Both the position numbers and the translations under genes were made by a program. Below the pieces are notes generated by a model. It ran no database searches and was not told the DNA's origin. It worked only from the letters and a program-made list of their open reading frames with translations. Of a stretch of 64,000 bases of DNA, positions 1-8,052 are shown one piece after another (positions within the stretch are counted from its first letter, which is position 1; each line of letters starts with the position of its first letter). This DNA comes from Streptomyces sp. NBC_01198 (GTDB lineage: Bacteria; Actinomycetota; Actinomycetes; Streptomycetales; Streptomycetaceae), in NCBI RefSeq assembly GCF_036010485.1, contig NZ_CP108568.1:4471001-4535000 (forward strand), given 5' to 3'.

Positions 1-565
1 CGGCGATCTCCTCGGCGAAGAACCGCCCGGGAGTACGGCCGGACACCCGCCGGATCACCTCGCCGACCAACCAGCCGAAGGTCCGCCCGTGGTAGCCGTG
101 CGCGGTCCCCGGCGTCCACTGCGGACGCTGCGCCGCCAGCGCGGCGATCATCGGGTCCCACGCCAACGCCTGCTCCAGCGGCACCGGATGGTCCAGCGCG
201 ACCAGCCCGGACCGGTGCGACATGATCTGGCGGACGGTGATGTCCGCCTTGCCGTTCGCGGCGAACTCCGGCCAGTAGCGCGCCACGGGCGCGTCCAGGT
301 CCAACTCCCCGCGCTGGGCCAGCAGATGGGCCGCCGTCGCGGTGGGACCCTTGGTCGCCGAGTAGACCAGTTGCAGCGTGTCCCGCTCCCATGGCCGGCC
401 GGTCTGCGGATCGGCGACCCCGCCCCACAGATCCACGACGGGCCGGCCGTCCCGGTAGACGCACACCGCCGCGCCGATGTCCCCGCGTTCGGCGAAGTTC
501 GCCGCGAACGCCTCCCGTACGGCCTCGAATCCGCCCGCGACCTGACCACTGATCGTCGTCGTCAT
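1..565 (-). CDS. Serine hydrolase / beta-lactamase-like esterase, 3' end cut by window edge
   Basis: The reading frame is open from an ATG at 565 to the left edge, so about 188 N-terminal residues are seen and the C-terminus is missing. The product fits the class C beta-lactamase/family VIII esterase fold. The S-x-x-K nucleophile motif is visible as SATK (Ser69, Lys72), and the Tyr region appears as YHGRTFGWLVGE from Tyr158, in the position where family VIII esterases carry their catalytic Tyr. Such enzymes hydrolyse esters or peptides; the substrate cannot be told from sequence. No signal peptide is obvious, which suggests a cytoplasmic enzyme. It diverges from the TPM-type gene at 875. The ATG at 565 begins directly before the conserved amphipathic start of the family, and no better upstream start is seen. 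Confidence 0.85.
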   Translation of the reverse strand, partial: MTTTISGQVAGGFEAVREAFAANFAERGDIGAAVCVYRDGRPVVDLWGGVADPQTGRPWERDTLQLVYSATKGPTATAAHLLAQRGELDLDAPVARYWPEFAANGKADITVRQIMSHRSGLVALDHPVPLEQALAWDPMIAALAAQRPQWTPGTAHGYHGRTFGWLVGEVIRRVSGRTPGRFFAEEIA

Positions 566-874
566 GCCGCCCATCCTGGCACCGCGGCCACCGGCGGCGG
601 ACGGCCGGGTCCCGCACGCGGCAGGAGCCGGCCGGCGGCCGCGGTGCGAACACACGTTCTCCCGACATACCGCTTCGACGGGTCCGGCGCGTGCCCGACC
701 AGCACTCGGACGCCGAAGGCACGCGTAATGGCCGGGAGAACACCCCGCTCCGAGGGGGGTGACGCGCCAGCCTCACCCCCCGGCACCGGCTCGTCGCCCT
801 ATTTGTCCAGTAATGTTCGGACGAAGGGTGACGAGAGCGCGAGCGGGACAGCAGCAGCGAGGAGAGATGCGATC
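566..874. promoter_or_regulatory. Divergent intergenic region with a perfect inverted repeat
   Basis: This 309-base gap separates two divergent genes and should hold both promoters. A perfect 9-bp inverted repeat is visible: GGGGGGTGA at 754-762 and TCACCCCCC at 773-781, with a 10-base spacer. It could be a regulator binding site or a leader hairpin for the downstream gene. It has no T-run, so it is not a standard terminator. The GAGGAGAG ribosome binding site for the gene at 875 lies at its right end. I see no small gene here. Confidence 0.45.
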
Positions 875-2275
875 ATGCGCAACGGTCCTGGACGGCTCCT
901 GCGGCGGTGGGCGCTGCTGCCGGCCGTCGCGATGGCGGTCACCGGCGTCCTCGCCTTCACGGGCGCCGCGCTCGCACCCCCGGCGCGGTCCGAGAGCGCC
1001 ATCGACAACGTCGCCAAGCACCTCAGGCGCGGGCCCGTCTACGTCGACCCGCGGGTGTCGGACCAGCTGACGCCGAACCAGGCGAAATCGCTGTCCGACC
1101 AGATCAAGTCGGCCGACAAGCCGGTCTTCGTCGCCGTACTGCCGGCCAACTCGGAGTTCCCGTCGCAGACCGTGCTGCGGGACGTGCGCTCGGCGACCGG
1201 CGTCACCGGCGTCTACGCCATCCACCTCGGCACCCTCTTCGACGCCGGCGCCGACCCCCAGGTCATGTCGCGCAACGCCGTCACCAACCTGGTCGGCCAG
1301 GTCCAGCGATCCTCCGGCGGCAACACCGCCGCCGAGGTCGACAGCTTCGTGGACGGCGCCCTGCCGCAGGCCGCCGGCCTGGGCCCCACCTCCTGGCAGA
1401 GCCGGAGCAACGGCGTCGGCCCGGTCGGCGTCATCGTGGTGGCCGCGATCGTGGTCGTCGTGGTCGGCGGCGGATACCTGCTCCTCCGGCGCCGCCGCAA
1501 GGCACGCCAGAACAAGCAGCGCGACCAACTGCGCTGGGTGCGCAAGGTCGTCGACGAGGACATCACCGCCTTCGGCGAGGAGCTCGACCGGCTCGACTTC
1601 CACCCCGCCGACCCCGCCTCCGACGACCTGATGCGCGCCGACTACGCCCAGGCCCTGGACGCGTACGAGCGCGCCAAGCTCCTGATGCGCGCCGCCCACC
1701 GCCCGGTGGACGTCGAGTCCGTCACCAAGGCCGTGGAGGAGGGCCGCTTCGCCCTGGCGACCCTGGACGCCCGCCGCAGCGGCAAGCCGCTGCCCGAACG
1801 GCGTCCCCCATGCTTCTTCGACCCCCGGCACGGCCCCTCCGTACGCGACGTGTCCTGGGCGCCCCCCGGCGGCGGCCCGCGCGACGTCCCCGCCTGCGCG
1901 GCGGACGTGGCCCGCCTCGCCGACGGCGACCCCCCGATGACCCGCAACGTCGACACCGCCCGCGGCCCGCAGCCGTACTGGAACGCCGGCTCGGCCTACG
2001 CTCCTTACGCCGGCGGCTACTTCGGCAGCGGCCTGCTCCCCGGCCTGCTGGTCGGCACCCTGCTCGGCGGCTCCCTCTTCGGCCCCGGCTACGGCTACGA
2101 CGGCGGATTCGACCCCGACGGCGGCTCGGGCGGCCCCGAGGGCGGCGACTACTCGGGCTCCGACTTCAACCCGGGCGACTTCGGCGGCGGGGGTGGAGGT
2201 GGCGGCGACGGGGGCGGTTTCGGCGGCGGCGGCGGTGACGGGGGCGGTTTCGGCGACGGCGGCGGCTTCGGCTGA
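875..2275 (+). CDS. TPM-domain-like membrane protein with glycine-rich tail
   Basis: The product is a 466-residue membrane protein. An N-terminal hydrophobic segment (about residues 12-33) is followed by an extracytoplasmic domain of roughly 150 residues that looks like the TPM (YgcG/DUF4350-type) fold. A strong transmembrane helix at about 184-205 ends in an Arg/Lys cluster. The cytoplasmic part has charged helices and the conserved actinobacterial stretch CFFDPRHGPS, and the last 60 residues are almost pure Gly/Asp/Phe repeats. I placed the start at the ATG at 875 because a GAGGAGAG ribosome binding site lies 8 bases upstream and the signal-anchor follows at once; the open frame extends farther upstream only because GC-rich DNA lacks stops. 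The function is unknown. TPM proteins are linked to membrane or photosystem maintenance in other groups, and nothing here narrows that down. Confidence 0.85.
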   Translation: MRNGPGRLLRRWALLPAVAMAVTGVLAFTGAALAPPARSESAIDNVAKHLRRGPVYVDPRVSDQLTPNQAKSLSDQIKSADKPVFVAVLPANSEFPSQTVLRDVRSATGVTGVYAIHLGTLFDAGADPQVMSRNAVTNLVGQVQRSSGGNTAAEVDSFVDGALPQAAGLGPTSWQSRSNGVGPVGVIVVAAIVVVVVGGGYLLLRRRRKARQNKQRDQLRWVRKVVDEDITAFGEELDRLDFHPADPASDDLMRADYAQALDAYERAKLLMRAAHRPVDVESVTKAVEEGRFALATLDARRSGKPLPERRPPCFFDPRHGPSVRDVSWAPPGGGPRDVPACAADVARLADGDPPMTRNVDTARGPQPYWNAGSAYAPYAGGYFGSGLLPGLLVGTLLGGSLFGPGYGYDGGFDPDGGSGGPEGGDYSGSDFNPGDFGGGGGGGGDGGGFGGGGGDGGGFGDGGGFG

Positions 2276-2307
2276 CGGGGAGGGGGCAAGGCCGAGGGGA
2301 CGGCACG

Positions 2308-2772
2308 ATGACCACGAGCGGCGAAGTCACCTACCGGCGCGTGCACCTGGCACCGCCCGAGCTGCTGTTCGACTGCATGACCACACCGGAACACCTCACC
2401 CACTTCTGGGGCCCGCCCGGCACGACCACCCCACCAGGCGACATCGTCATCGACCTGCGCCCCGGCGGAGCGTTCGCAACGACCACGGCCGACACCACCG
2501 ACGGCACCACCCACACCACGCGCGCCGTCTACGTCGAGGTGAGCCGCCCCGGTCGCCTGGTGTGGTCCGAGCCCGACTCCGAGACCACCATGCGGACCAC
2601 GATCACCTTCGTCCCCCTGGACGACGCCCGCACCGAGATGGTCACCCACCAGACCGGCCTGCCGGCCGCGTATTGGAACCCCGAGTCGAGAATCGGCTTC
2701 ACCACGGCTCTCGACCGCTTCGACGCGTACGTATCCGGCCTGACTCCGGGCCGCGGAGACCACCCCAAGTAA
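2308..2772 (+). CDS. SRPBCC family protein (AHSA1-like)
   Basis: The 154-residue product has the layout of the SRPBCC/activator-of-Hsp90-ATPase-1-like superfamily. The N-terminus (LAPPELLFDCMTTPEHLTHF) is the usual helix-grip start with a Trp-Gly near residue 34, followed by strands such as IDLRPGGAF and RPGRLVWSEP. A C-terminal helix (SRIGFTTALDRFDAYV) closes the ligand cavity. Such single-domain proteins bind hydrophobic small molecules or act as stress-related accessory factors; no ligand can be inferred. It begins 32 bases after the TPM-type gene on the same strand, behind a GAGGGG-rich site, so co-transcription is plausible. The start is the first ATG and fits the family length of 140-160 residues. 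Confidence 0.85.
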   Translation: MTTSGEVTYRRVHLAPPELLFDCMTTPEHLTHFWGPPGTTTPPGDIVIDLRPGGAFATTTADTTDGTTHTTRAVYVEVSRPGRLVWSEPDSETTMRTTITFVPLDDARTEMVTHQTGLPAAYWNPESRIGFTTALDRFDAYVSGLTPGRGDHPK

Positions 2773-2982
2773 CCCGCCTCTGCCGTGCATGTAGCGGCAC
2801 ACGGGCCTTTGCGGGTCCTCCCTGACGACGGTCGCGGCAACGGTTCCGCGAATCCCGGATCGGTGTGTAACAACGCACCCGAGAACTGTCTTCCAGTCAG
2901 CATCCGGCAGTGACAGGGCTGTTGCGCACCGCGACCAATACTGATCACACCGCGCCACCAGCTTCGATCACCGGGAGAAACC

Positions 2983-3648
2983 GTGTCTCGTGCCCTGCGC
3001 ACCGCCGCCGTCGCCGCCACCGCCCTCGTCGCGGCCCTCGGCCTCTCCGCCTGCGACTCGGGCTCGTCCACGTCGGCCGACGCACCGGCGAAGCCGTCGT
3101 CGTCCACGTCGGCGACCACGAACGCCCCCGGGGCCGCCCCGGCGACGACAGGTACCTCCGGCACGAAGCCCGCCCCGGGGAGCACGAAGTCCTCGACGTC
3201 GGGCAGCAACGGCGCGCCCGCCGCCGCCGTGACCAGCCGCTGCCACACCGCCGGCCTGAAGTTCTCCTTCGGCAACGGGGACCAGACCTACAGCAGTTCC
3301 GACGACCAGCAGCACCTCGAGGTCGTGATGACGAACGGCAGCGGATCGACCTGCACGGTCAAGGGCTTCCCGGGCGCGGACCTCAAGGCCGCGGACTCCT
3401 GGTCCCTCGTCCGCTCCGCCAAGTCCACCCCGACCGTGACCCTCAAGCCCGGCGCGAGCGCGAGCTTCGTCATCACCTACGACCCCTGGGAGGCGGGCAA
3501 CGGCCAGGAGTTCAAGGCGAAGAGCCTCGTCATCACCCCGCCCAACGAGACCACCTCCGTCACCCTGACCTGGCCGGGCGGCAGCGTCCTCCGCCAGGAC
3601 GGCGCCACCCACCCCGCCACCTACGTGGGCCCCGTCACCGCCTCCTGA
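2983..3648 (+). CDS. DUF4232-type secreted lipoprotein
   Basis: The 221-residue product starts at GTG with a GGGAGAAA site just upstream. The signal peptide ends in the lipobox LSAC, so Cys24 should be lipidated and the protein anchored on the outer face of the membrane. A low-complexity Ser/Thr/Pro/Ala linker fills residues 25 to about 80. The rest matches DUF4232, a beta-sandwich domain very common in Streptomyces: it opens with a conserved Cys (SRCHTAGL) and has a second Cys in SGSTCTVKGFPG, and the two could form a disulfide. The family has no known biochemical role. A 210-base gap before it, with no gene in it, suggests its own promoter. Confidence 0.9.
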   Translation: MSRALRTAAVAATALVAALGLSACDSGSSTSADAPAKPSSSTSATTNAPGAAPATTGTSGTKPAPGSTKSSTSGSNGAPAAAVTSRCHTAGLKFSFGNGDQTYSSSDDQQHLEVVMTNGSGSTCTVKGFPGADLKAADSWSLVRSAKSTPTVTLKPGASASFVITYDPWEAGNGQEFKAKSLVITPPNETTSVTLTWPGGSVLRQDGATHPATYVGPVTAS

Positions 3649-3794
3649 CCCGACCCGCTCCAACCCGGAGTTGCTCTCGCGGCGCCTGGACCGGCCGGCC
3701 GGGAGGGCAAACGGACGGGCGCGCCGTGCGTACGCCGTGGACCCGCGAGCACGACGCGGGATCACGCCCGGCAGCCGTCCGGCAAGATGGCCGC

Positions 3795-4148
3795 ATGGAA
3801 CGTGTACGTGGAATCGGTGGTTACTTCCTCCGGGCCGCCGACCCGGCGGCCCTGGGGGCCTGGTATCGCGACTGCCTCGGCCTGGACTCCGATGAGAACG
3901 GCCTGTGGCGTCAGGAGGCCGGCCCGACGGTTTTCGCGGCCTTCGAGTCGGAGACCGACTACTTCGGCTCCCGCGCCCAGCAGAGCATGCTCAACTTCCG
4001 GGTCCGCGACCTGGACGCGATGCTCGCGCAGCTGCGCGCCAGGGGGGCGGACGTGAGCGAGGAGGTCCAGGACATGGAGGGGGTCGGCCGGTTCGGCTGG
4101 GTCACCGACCCGGAGGGCAACCGGATCGAGCTGTGGCAGCCCGCCTGA
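3795..4148 (+). CDS. VOC (glyoxalase/bleomycin-resistance) family protein
   Basis: The 117-residue product has the two beta-alpha-beta-beta-beta modules of the vicinal oxygen chelate fold. It opens with GGYFLRAADPAALGAWYRDCLG and ends with WVTDPEGNRIELWQP, whose final Glu is the usual metal ligand. Such proteins are small metal-dependent enzymes or resistance proteins; the substrate is not readable. I chose the ATG at 3795 because it begins the first strand exactly and matches the family length, although no strong ribosome binding site precedes it. It is a single gene facing a convergent DUF899 gene. Confidence 0.85.
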   Translation: MERVRGIGGYFLRAADPAALGAWYRDCLGLDSDENGLWRQEAGPTVFAAFESETDYFGSRAQQSMLNFRVRDLDAMLAQLRARGADVSEEVQDMEGVGRFGWVTDPEGNRIELWQPA

Positions 4149-4216
4149 CCAACTCCCCCGCCACGCAGCTCACGCCGAGCGCCTGACGCGCCCGCCGCCC
4201 CCAACGCCCGCAGGAA

Positions 4217-4912
4217 TCAGCTGCCTTCGCCGTACGCGCCCGCGATCTCCTGCGGTGTCGCCCAGCGGCTGTAGGTCGGCGACTTGGGCCAGCCCTCGGG
4301 GGAGTCCTGCCATTCCTCCTGGCGGCCGTAGGGCAGGAGGTCGACCAGGCCGAACAGATGGCTCAGTTGCTCGGTGCCGCGCCCGTCGGTGTGCCAGGTG
4401 CGATAGACGGTGTCGCCGTCGCGCAGGAACACGTTGACGGCGAAGCCGCCGTTCGGCGGGGCGCCGATGTCGCTGCCGAACGGGCTGTCCGCCGTCGAAT
4501 ACCACGTCATCGCGTTGCCCACCTTGCGCTTGTACGCGAGCGCCTCCTCGATCGGCCCCTGGGTGACGACCACGAACCGGGCGTCGAACTTCTCCAGGCC
4601 CGCGAGCCGGGTGAACTGCGAGGTGAAGCCGGTGCAGCCGCCGCACTGCCACTCCGCGCCCTCGTGCCACATGTGGCTGTAGACGATCAGTTGCGGGTGG
4701 TCGCCGAAGATCTCCGCGAGCCGGACGGGTCCGTCCTCGCCCTCCAGCACGTAGTCGGGCATCCGCACCATCGGCAGCCGGCGGCGTTCGGCCGCGATGG
4801 CGTCGAGCTCGCGGGTGGCTGCCTTCTCCCGCACGCGCAGAGCGGCCAGCCTCGCCTCCCAGTCGGAGCTCTCGACAACGGGCGGCAGGGCGTTACTCAT
4901 ACTCCTGGACAT
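4217..4912 (-). CDS. DUF899 thioredoxin-like protein
   Basis: The 231-residue product belongs to DUF899, a predicted thioredoxin-fold family. Visible hallmarks are the VYSHMWHEGAEWQCGGC segment with a C-x-x-C pair, the FVVVTQGPIEEALAYKRKVG helix, and a C-terminal YSRWATPQEIAGAYG tail. The start is the ATG at 4912, directly behind a GGAGGC site; the open frame runs 21 codons farther, but that extension has no family similarity. The family is annotated as thioredoxin-like, but activity has rarely been shown. It is convergent with the VOC gene and appears to be a single-gene unit. Confidence 0.85.
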   Translation of the reverse strand: MSRSMSNALPPVVESSDWEARLAALRVREKAATRELDAIAAERRRLPMVRMPDYVLEGEDGPVRLAEIFGDHPQLIVYSHMWHEGAEWQCGGCTGFTSQFTRLAGLEKFDARFVVVTQGPIEEALAYKRKVGNAMTWYSTADSPFGSDIGAPPNGGFAVNVFLRDGDTVYRTWHTDGRGTEQLSHLFGLVDLLPYGRQEEWQDSPEGWPKSPTYSRWATPQEIAGAYGEGS

Positions 4913-5092
4913 GGTGCCTCCGGGCGGTCGGGTGCCTGTCTGGAAGTGCTGACCGCCCGCCCGCCCAAAACTCATCGGTCCCCGGCCGGTGCGCTGCCCA
5001 CGAAGTCGCGGACGCAGGCCTGACCTGCCCGGTCCGGCCGACCTCGGAGGTGCGGCCCGGTGGTTCGCAACAGGGCGCCGGAGCGCCAGGCG

Positions 5093-5491
5093 TCAGAGTT
5101 TCACGACCACGACACGGTCTCCGCAGAGCTTGCGCATGTCGTCCTCGTCCGAGGTGAAGATCGTGACCCGGCCACGCTGCCGCAGGGCCACGGCGGCCAG
5201 GGCGGCGTCGGTCGCGTACTTGTGGCCGTGCAGTCCGGCCCCTTGGAGAAGGTCGACGGCGTCATTGGCGATCTGTTCGGTCACCGCTTCCACCCGCAGG
5301 CGCGACAGAGCCCAGCGCCAGGCCGGCCGGTGGAGCTTGCCGTGGTAGGCCTCGACAAGGGTCATCGACGTCGTGACCACGGGGATGTCGGAGCGGTCGG
5401 CGTCCTTGAGGCGGGCACCCATGCGGCGGTCTCCGCGTACCCACTGGGAAAGGCCCTCGCTGTCGAGCAGGTAGACCTGTCCGTCGCTCAC
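5093..5491 (-). CDS. vapC: PIN-domain ribonuclease toxin (VapC-like)
   Basis: The 132-residue product has the PIN-domain acidic set: Asp10 in VYLLDSEGL, Glu47 in TLVEAYH, Asp95 in YATDAALAA, and Asp115 in the terminal IFTSDEDD. PIN toxins cleave RNA with a divalent metal and are blocked by a partner encoded upstream. The GTG start at 5491 overlaps the stop of the antitoxin gene as GTGA, which is typical of translationally coupled vapBC operons. Length and residue spacing are normal for an active toxin. The exact RNA target is unknown, and the symbol is a family-level label. Confidence 0.85.
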   Translation of the reverse strand: MSDGQVYLLDSEGLSQWVRGDRRMGARLKDADRSDIPVVTTSMTLVEAYHGKLHRPAWRWALSRLRVEAVTEQIANDAVDLLQGAGLHGHKYATDAALAAVALRQRGRVTIFTSDEDDMRKLCGDRVVVVKL

Positions 5492-5775
5492 GCGGCCTCT
5501 CCGGACGGATCGGCCGTATGACGAGCTCGCTCCTCGCGGTCGGCGTGGGCTCGCTCGATCTCCTTGCGCTCCGCCTCTGCCTCGGCCAGCTCCTCCGGCG
5601 TGACGGGGCCGTGTTCGGTCTCCCACCAGTCGACGGCCTCGTGCAACCGCTCCCGCTCGCGCTGGCGCTCGACGGCCTGTGTGACGTAGCGGCTGAAGCC
5701 GCCGGGGCCGACCTCGGAGCGGATCTCCTCGGCGAGCTCCTCTGGCAAGGTGACGGTGTACTTCTTGGTTGCCAT
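5488..5775 (-). CDS. vapB: Antitoxin of a PIN-domain pair (VapB-like, ribbon-helix-helix N-terminus)
   Basis: The 95-residue product begins with KKYTVTLPEELAEEIRSEVG, the strand-helix pattern of a ribbon-helix-helix DNA-binding domain. A long, very charged Glu/Arg helix follows and should wrap the toxin. Its stop overlaps the toxin start by one base-pair step (GTGA). Such antitoxins repress their own promoter and neutralise the toxin in the cytoplasm. I preferred the ATG at 5775 because it begins at the first strand; ATGs at 5787 and 5805 are also in frame. The 243 bases between 5776 and 6018 hold the promoter and no gene that I can support. Confidence 0.8.
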   Translation of the reverse strand: MATKKYTVTLPEELAEEIRSEVGPGGFSRYVTQAVERQRERERLHEAVDWWETEHGPVTPEELAEAEAERKEIERAHADREERARHTADPSGEAA

Positions 5776-6018
5776 ACCATCGACCATACCGTCTGTGTGG
5801 TGCATGCGCCATCACGGGCGAAAGGGCCGAAGGACGCAGCAGGGCACTGGCCCCGGACACCGGCGCGCGGCCCAGGACGCACATCCGCCAGAGGCCCTGC
5901 GCGGGCGGCGGCATGAGGGCCAAGGCCGTCCCAGGCGACCGGGCTGGAAAGGTGCACACTGCCGGCAGCGAGCCTCGGGCGAGAGCCCAGCGAGCGTGCA
6001 AAGAGGTCACGGTATGCG

Positions 6019-6822
6019 CTAGCTGATCGGATCGCGGGCCGCCTCCACCGCCTCCCGGACGTCCGCGTCCGGATCGTCGGCGAGGCCGTCCAGCAGTTCG
6101 GTGACCCCGGGGGTGGACCAGCCGGCGACCGCCCAGACCAGATCCTCGCGCACCCCGGGGTCGGGGTGGGTGGCGAGGCCGGCCAACCGGTCGAGCGGGC
6201 CACGCCGACGCATGCTGAACCAGTGCAGTGCCTCGCGCAGCGCGGCCGCGTCCCCGGGGTCACCGGCTGCGACTTGGGCGAGCAGCACCCGCACGGGCGG
6301 GGGCGGGCCGTCCAGCGGATGCGGCAACCGCTCGCGCAGGCGCCGCGCCCCGTACCCGCCGCGCACCCGGCAGCCGAAACAGGTGCAGGGGCGCGCACCG
6401 TGCGCGTCCGGCAGGTACCGCCAGCCGGTCACCTGGGGCGCGGTACGGACGCGGTGCACTTCACGCGGGCGGATCGCCCGGGGGACGAACACCTCCCACC
6501 CGCGCGGGTCCTCCAGCGCGGCGATCCGCCGTACCGCCTCCGCCGCGGAGACCACGACCTGCGCCATCCGTGCCCGCTCGGCATAACGCCCGACCAACAC
6601 CTCCTGGGCATCGTCGAGTCGCACGTGGACCGCCACGAGCCCGCCCCTGCTGCCGAAACGGGCCAGCTCGCGCAGCCACTGGTGGGTCAGGGTGTACGAC
6701 GGCAGTACGGGGAAGCAGTACACCCCCCGCGCGCTGCCCTGTCCGTGGCTGGCGGCCCGTATCCCGGACCGCCGCACGCCCGGCGCGTTCGCCGCCGAGG
6801 TCAAGTGCACGAACATCGCCAT
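6019..6822 (-). CDS. Conserved actinomycete protein with C-terminal HEAT-like repeats
   Basis: The roughly 267-residue product starts MAMFVHLTSAANAPGVRRSG. Its first two-thirds look like a compact domain of a type often seen in Streptomyces without a known role; it contains a Cys pair (CTCFGC) that might bind metal. The last 80 residues form two HEAT-like helical repeats (LDRLAGLATHPDPGVREDLVWAVAGW, then a second copy with PDADVREAVEAA). HEAT repeats mediate protein contacts, so a scaffold or regulatory role is possible, but no function should be assigned. I chose the ATG at 6822; the frame extends to 6891 without family-like sequence. Confidence 0.7.
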   Translation of the reverse strand: MAMFVHLTSAANAPGVRRSGIRAASHGQGSARGVYCFPVLPSYTLTHQWLRELARFGSRGGLVAVHVRLDDAQEVLVGRYAERARMAQVVVSAAEAVRRIAALEDPRGWEVFVPRAIRPREVHRVRTAPQVTGWRYLPDAHGARPCTCFGCRVRGGYGARRLRERLPHPLDGPPPPVRVLLAQVAAGDPGDAAALREALHWFSMRRRGPLDRLAGLATHPDPGVREDLVWAVAGWSTPGVTELLDGLADDPDADVREAVEAARDPIS

Positions 6823-6903
6823 GACATGGGATGGTAGGCGGCCGATCCCACGGCACCGGCCGGCACCCGCGACCCCCGGCCCCGGGCACATCCCCGTACC
6901 GAC

Positions 6904-7890
6904 CTACCCCAACGCTGCCAGCAGTTCGCGCTCGCGCTGCGGGGTGAGGCCTGCCCGGCGGGGGCGGTCCAGCCCCTGTTCCCGCTCCCAACGCAGGGTG
7001 TCCGCCAGCATTTCCGCACGGGGCCGGTGCCGAAGACCGGCCGCGCGGGCCGCAGAGCCGCTGCGGGCGCTGAAGCCGGCCCAGTCCGGGCCGGTCGTCC
7101 ACATCGCGAGGGAGTCCGGGCCCATGAACTGCTCCACATGCTGATCGAGCAGCCAGTCGGCGCCGGCCTCCACCTCCGGCCCGGTGTGGCCGCCGCTCTC
7201 CCGTGACAGCGCGACCCATTCGCCGAAGGGGACGATCGGGCCGACAGCGTCGTACGTTCCGGTCGTCCCCTTCTCCGCGCGGTCGAGCAGCCACGCCGCG
7301 AGGTCCCTCGCGTCGACCGCCTGCGTCATGACGCCGGCCGACTCCGGCACCAGGAGCGGTGCCAGCGGCTCGCGCGCCGCCCGGGCGACCCAGTAGCCGG
7401 TGCGGCCGCTGTGGTCGCCGGGACCGCCGATCAGCCCGGCGCGGGCGATGAGCAGCCGGTCGCCCACCGCGGCGCTCGTGGCCTGCTCACAGGCCACCTT
7501 GGCTTCCCCGTACTCCGTGGCGTCGACCTCGTCCCGTGCGGTCGCGGGAAGCAGTTCCGCCGACTCGTCCGCGTCCGGCCGCGCGTGCGAGGCGTACGCG
7601 CTGACCGAGGACACGTACGACCAGTGGGCCGCCCGCTCACCAAGGGCCGCCAGCGCACCGCGGACGAATCCCGGCTGCCAGGACACCTCGACCACCGCGT
7701 CCCAGTCCCGGCCCACCAGGCCCTCGTACGCCGACGGTTCACGCCTGTCCGCGGCGACCAGCGCCGCGCCCTCGGCCACGTCGCCACTCACGCCGCGGGC
7801 CAGGCAGGTCACCCGATGCCCACGTTCCAGTGCCTGCCGCGACACCTCGCGGCCCACCCACGCTGTCCCGCCCAGTACCAGGATCTCCAT
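6904..7890 (-). CDS. NAD-dependent epimerase/dehydratase-like reductase
   Basis: The 328-residue product begins MEILVLGGTAWVGREV, a Rossmann GxxGxxG-type dinucleotide-binding loop (GGTAWVG), and continues with the extended-SDR pattern. A Ser-rich strand reads YVSSVSAYASH, and TEYGEAKVACEQ supplies the catalytic Tyr-x-x-x-Lys as YGEAK. It is likely a cytoplasmic NAD(P)-dependent sugar-nucleotide or small-molecule reductase; the substrate is unknown. The ATG at 7890 starts at the nucleotide-binding strand, and the four extra codons upstream (to 7902) are not needed. It is separated by 81 bases from the HEAT-like gene downstream on the same strand. Confidence 0.85.
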   Translation of the reverse strand: MEILVLGGTAWVGREVSRQALERGHRVTCLARGVSGDVAEGAALVAADRREPSAYEGLVGRDWDAVVEVSWQPGFVRGALAALGERAAHWSYVSSVSAYASHARPDADESAELLPATARDEVDATEYGEAKVACEQATSAAVGDRLLIARAGLIGGPGDHSGRTGYWVARAAREPLAPLLVPESAGVMTQAVDARDLAAWLLDRAEKGTTGTYDAVGPIVPFGEWVALSRESGGHTGPEVEAGADWLLDQHVEQFMGPDSLAMWTTGPDWAGFSARSGSAARAAGLRHRPRAEMLADTLRWEREQGLDRPRRAGLTPQRERELLAALG

Positions 7891-8052
7891 CGGGCCACCC
7901 AAACACGGTCAGCACACCCTTGGCCCCCTCCTTCGCCGAGGGCGTAGCTCCCGGTGGAAGGGCGGACCTGGAGGAGCGCGGAATCACCTGCGTGGGCGCG
8001 GGGGCTCGCCGTCACGCGGCACAGGGCGACGGAGCCGTCAGGGCACGGCAGT

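Noticed and set aside
89..874. Upstream extension of the TPM-type gene's open frame
   Set aside because: It overlaps the serine hydrolase on the other strand, is Arg/Pro-rich, and the good ribosome binding site and signal-anchor mark the start at 875.
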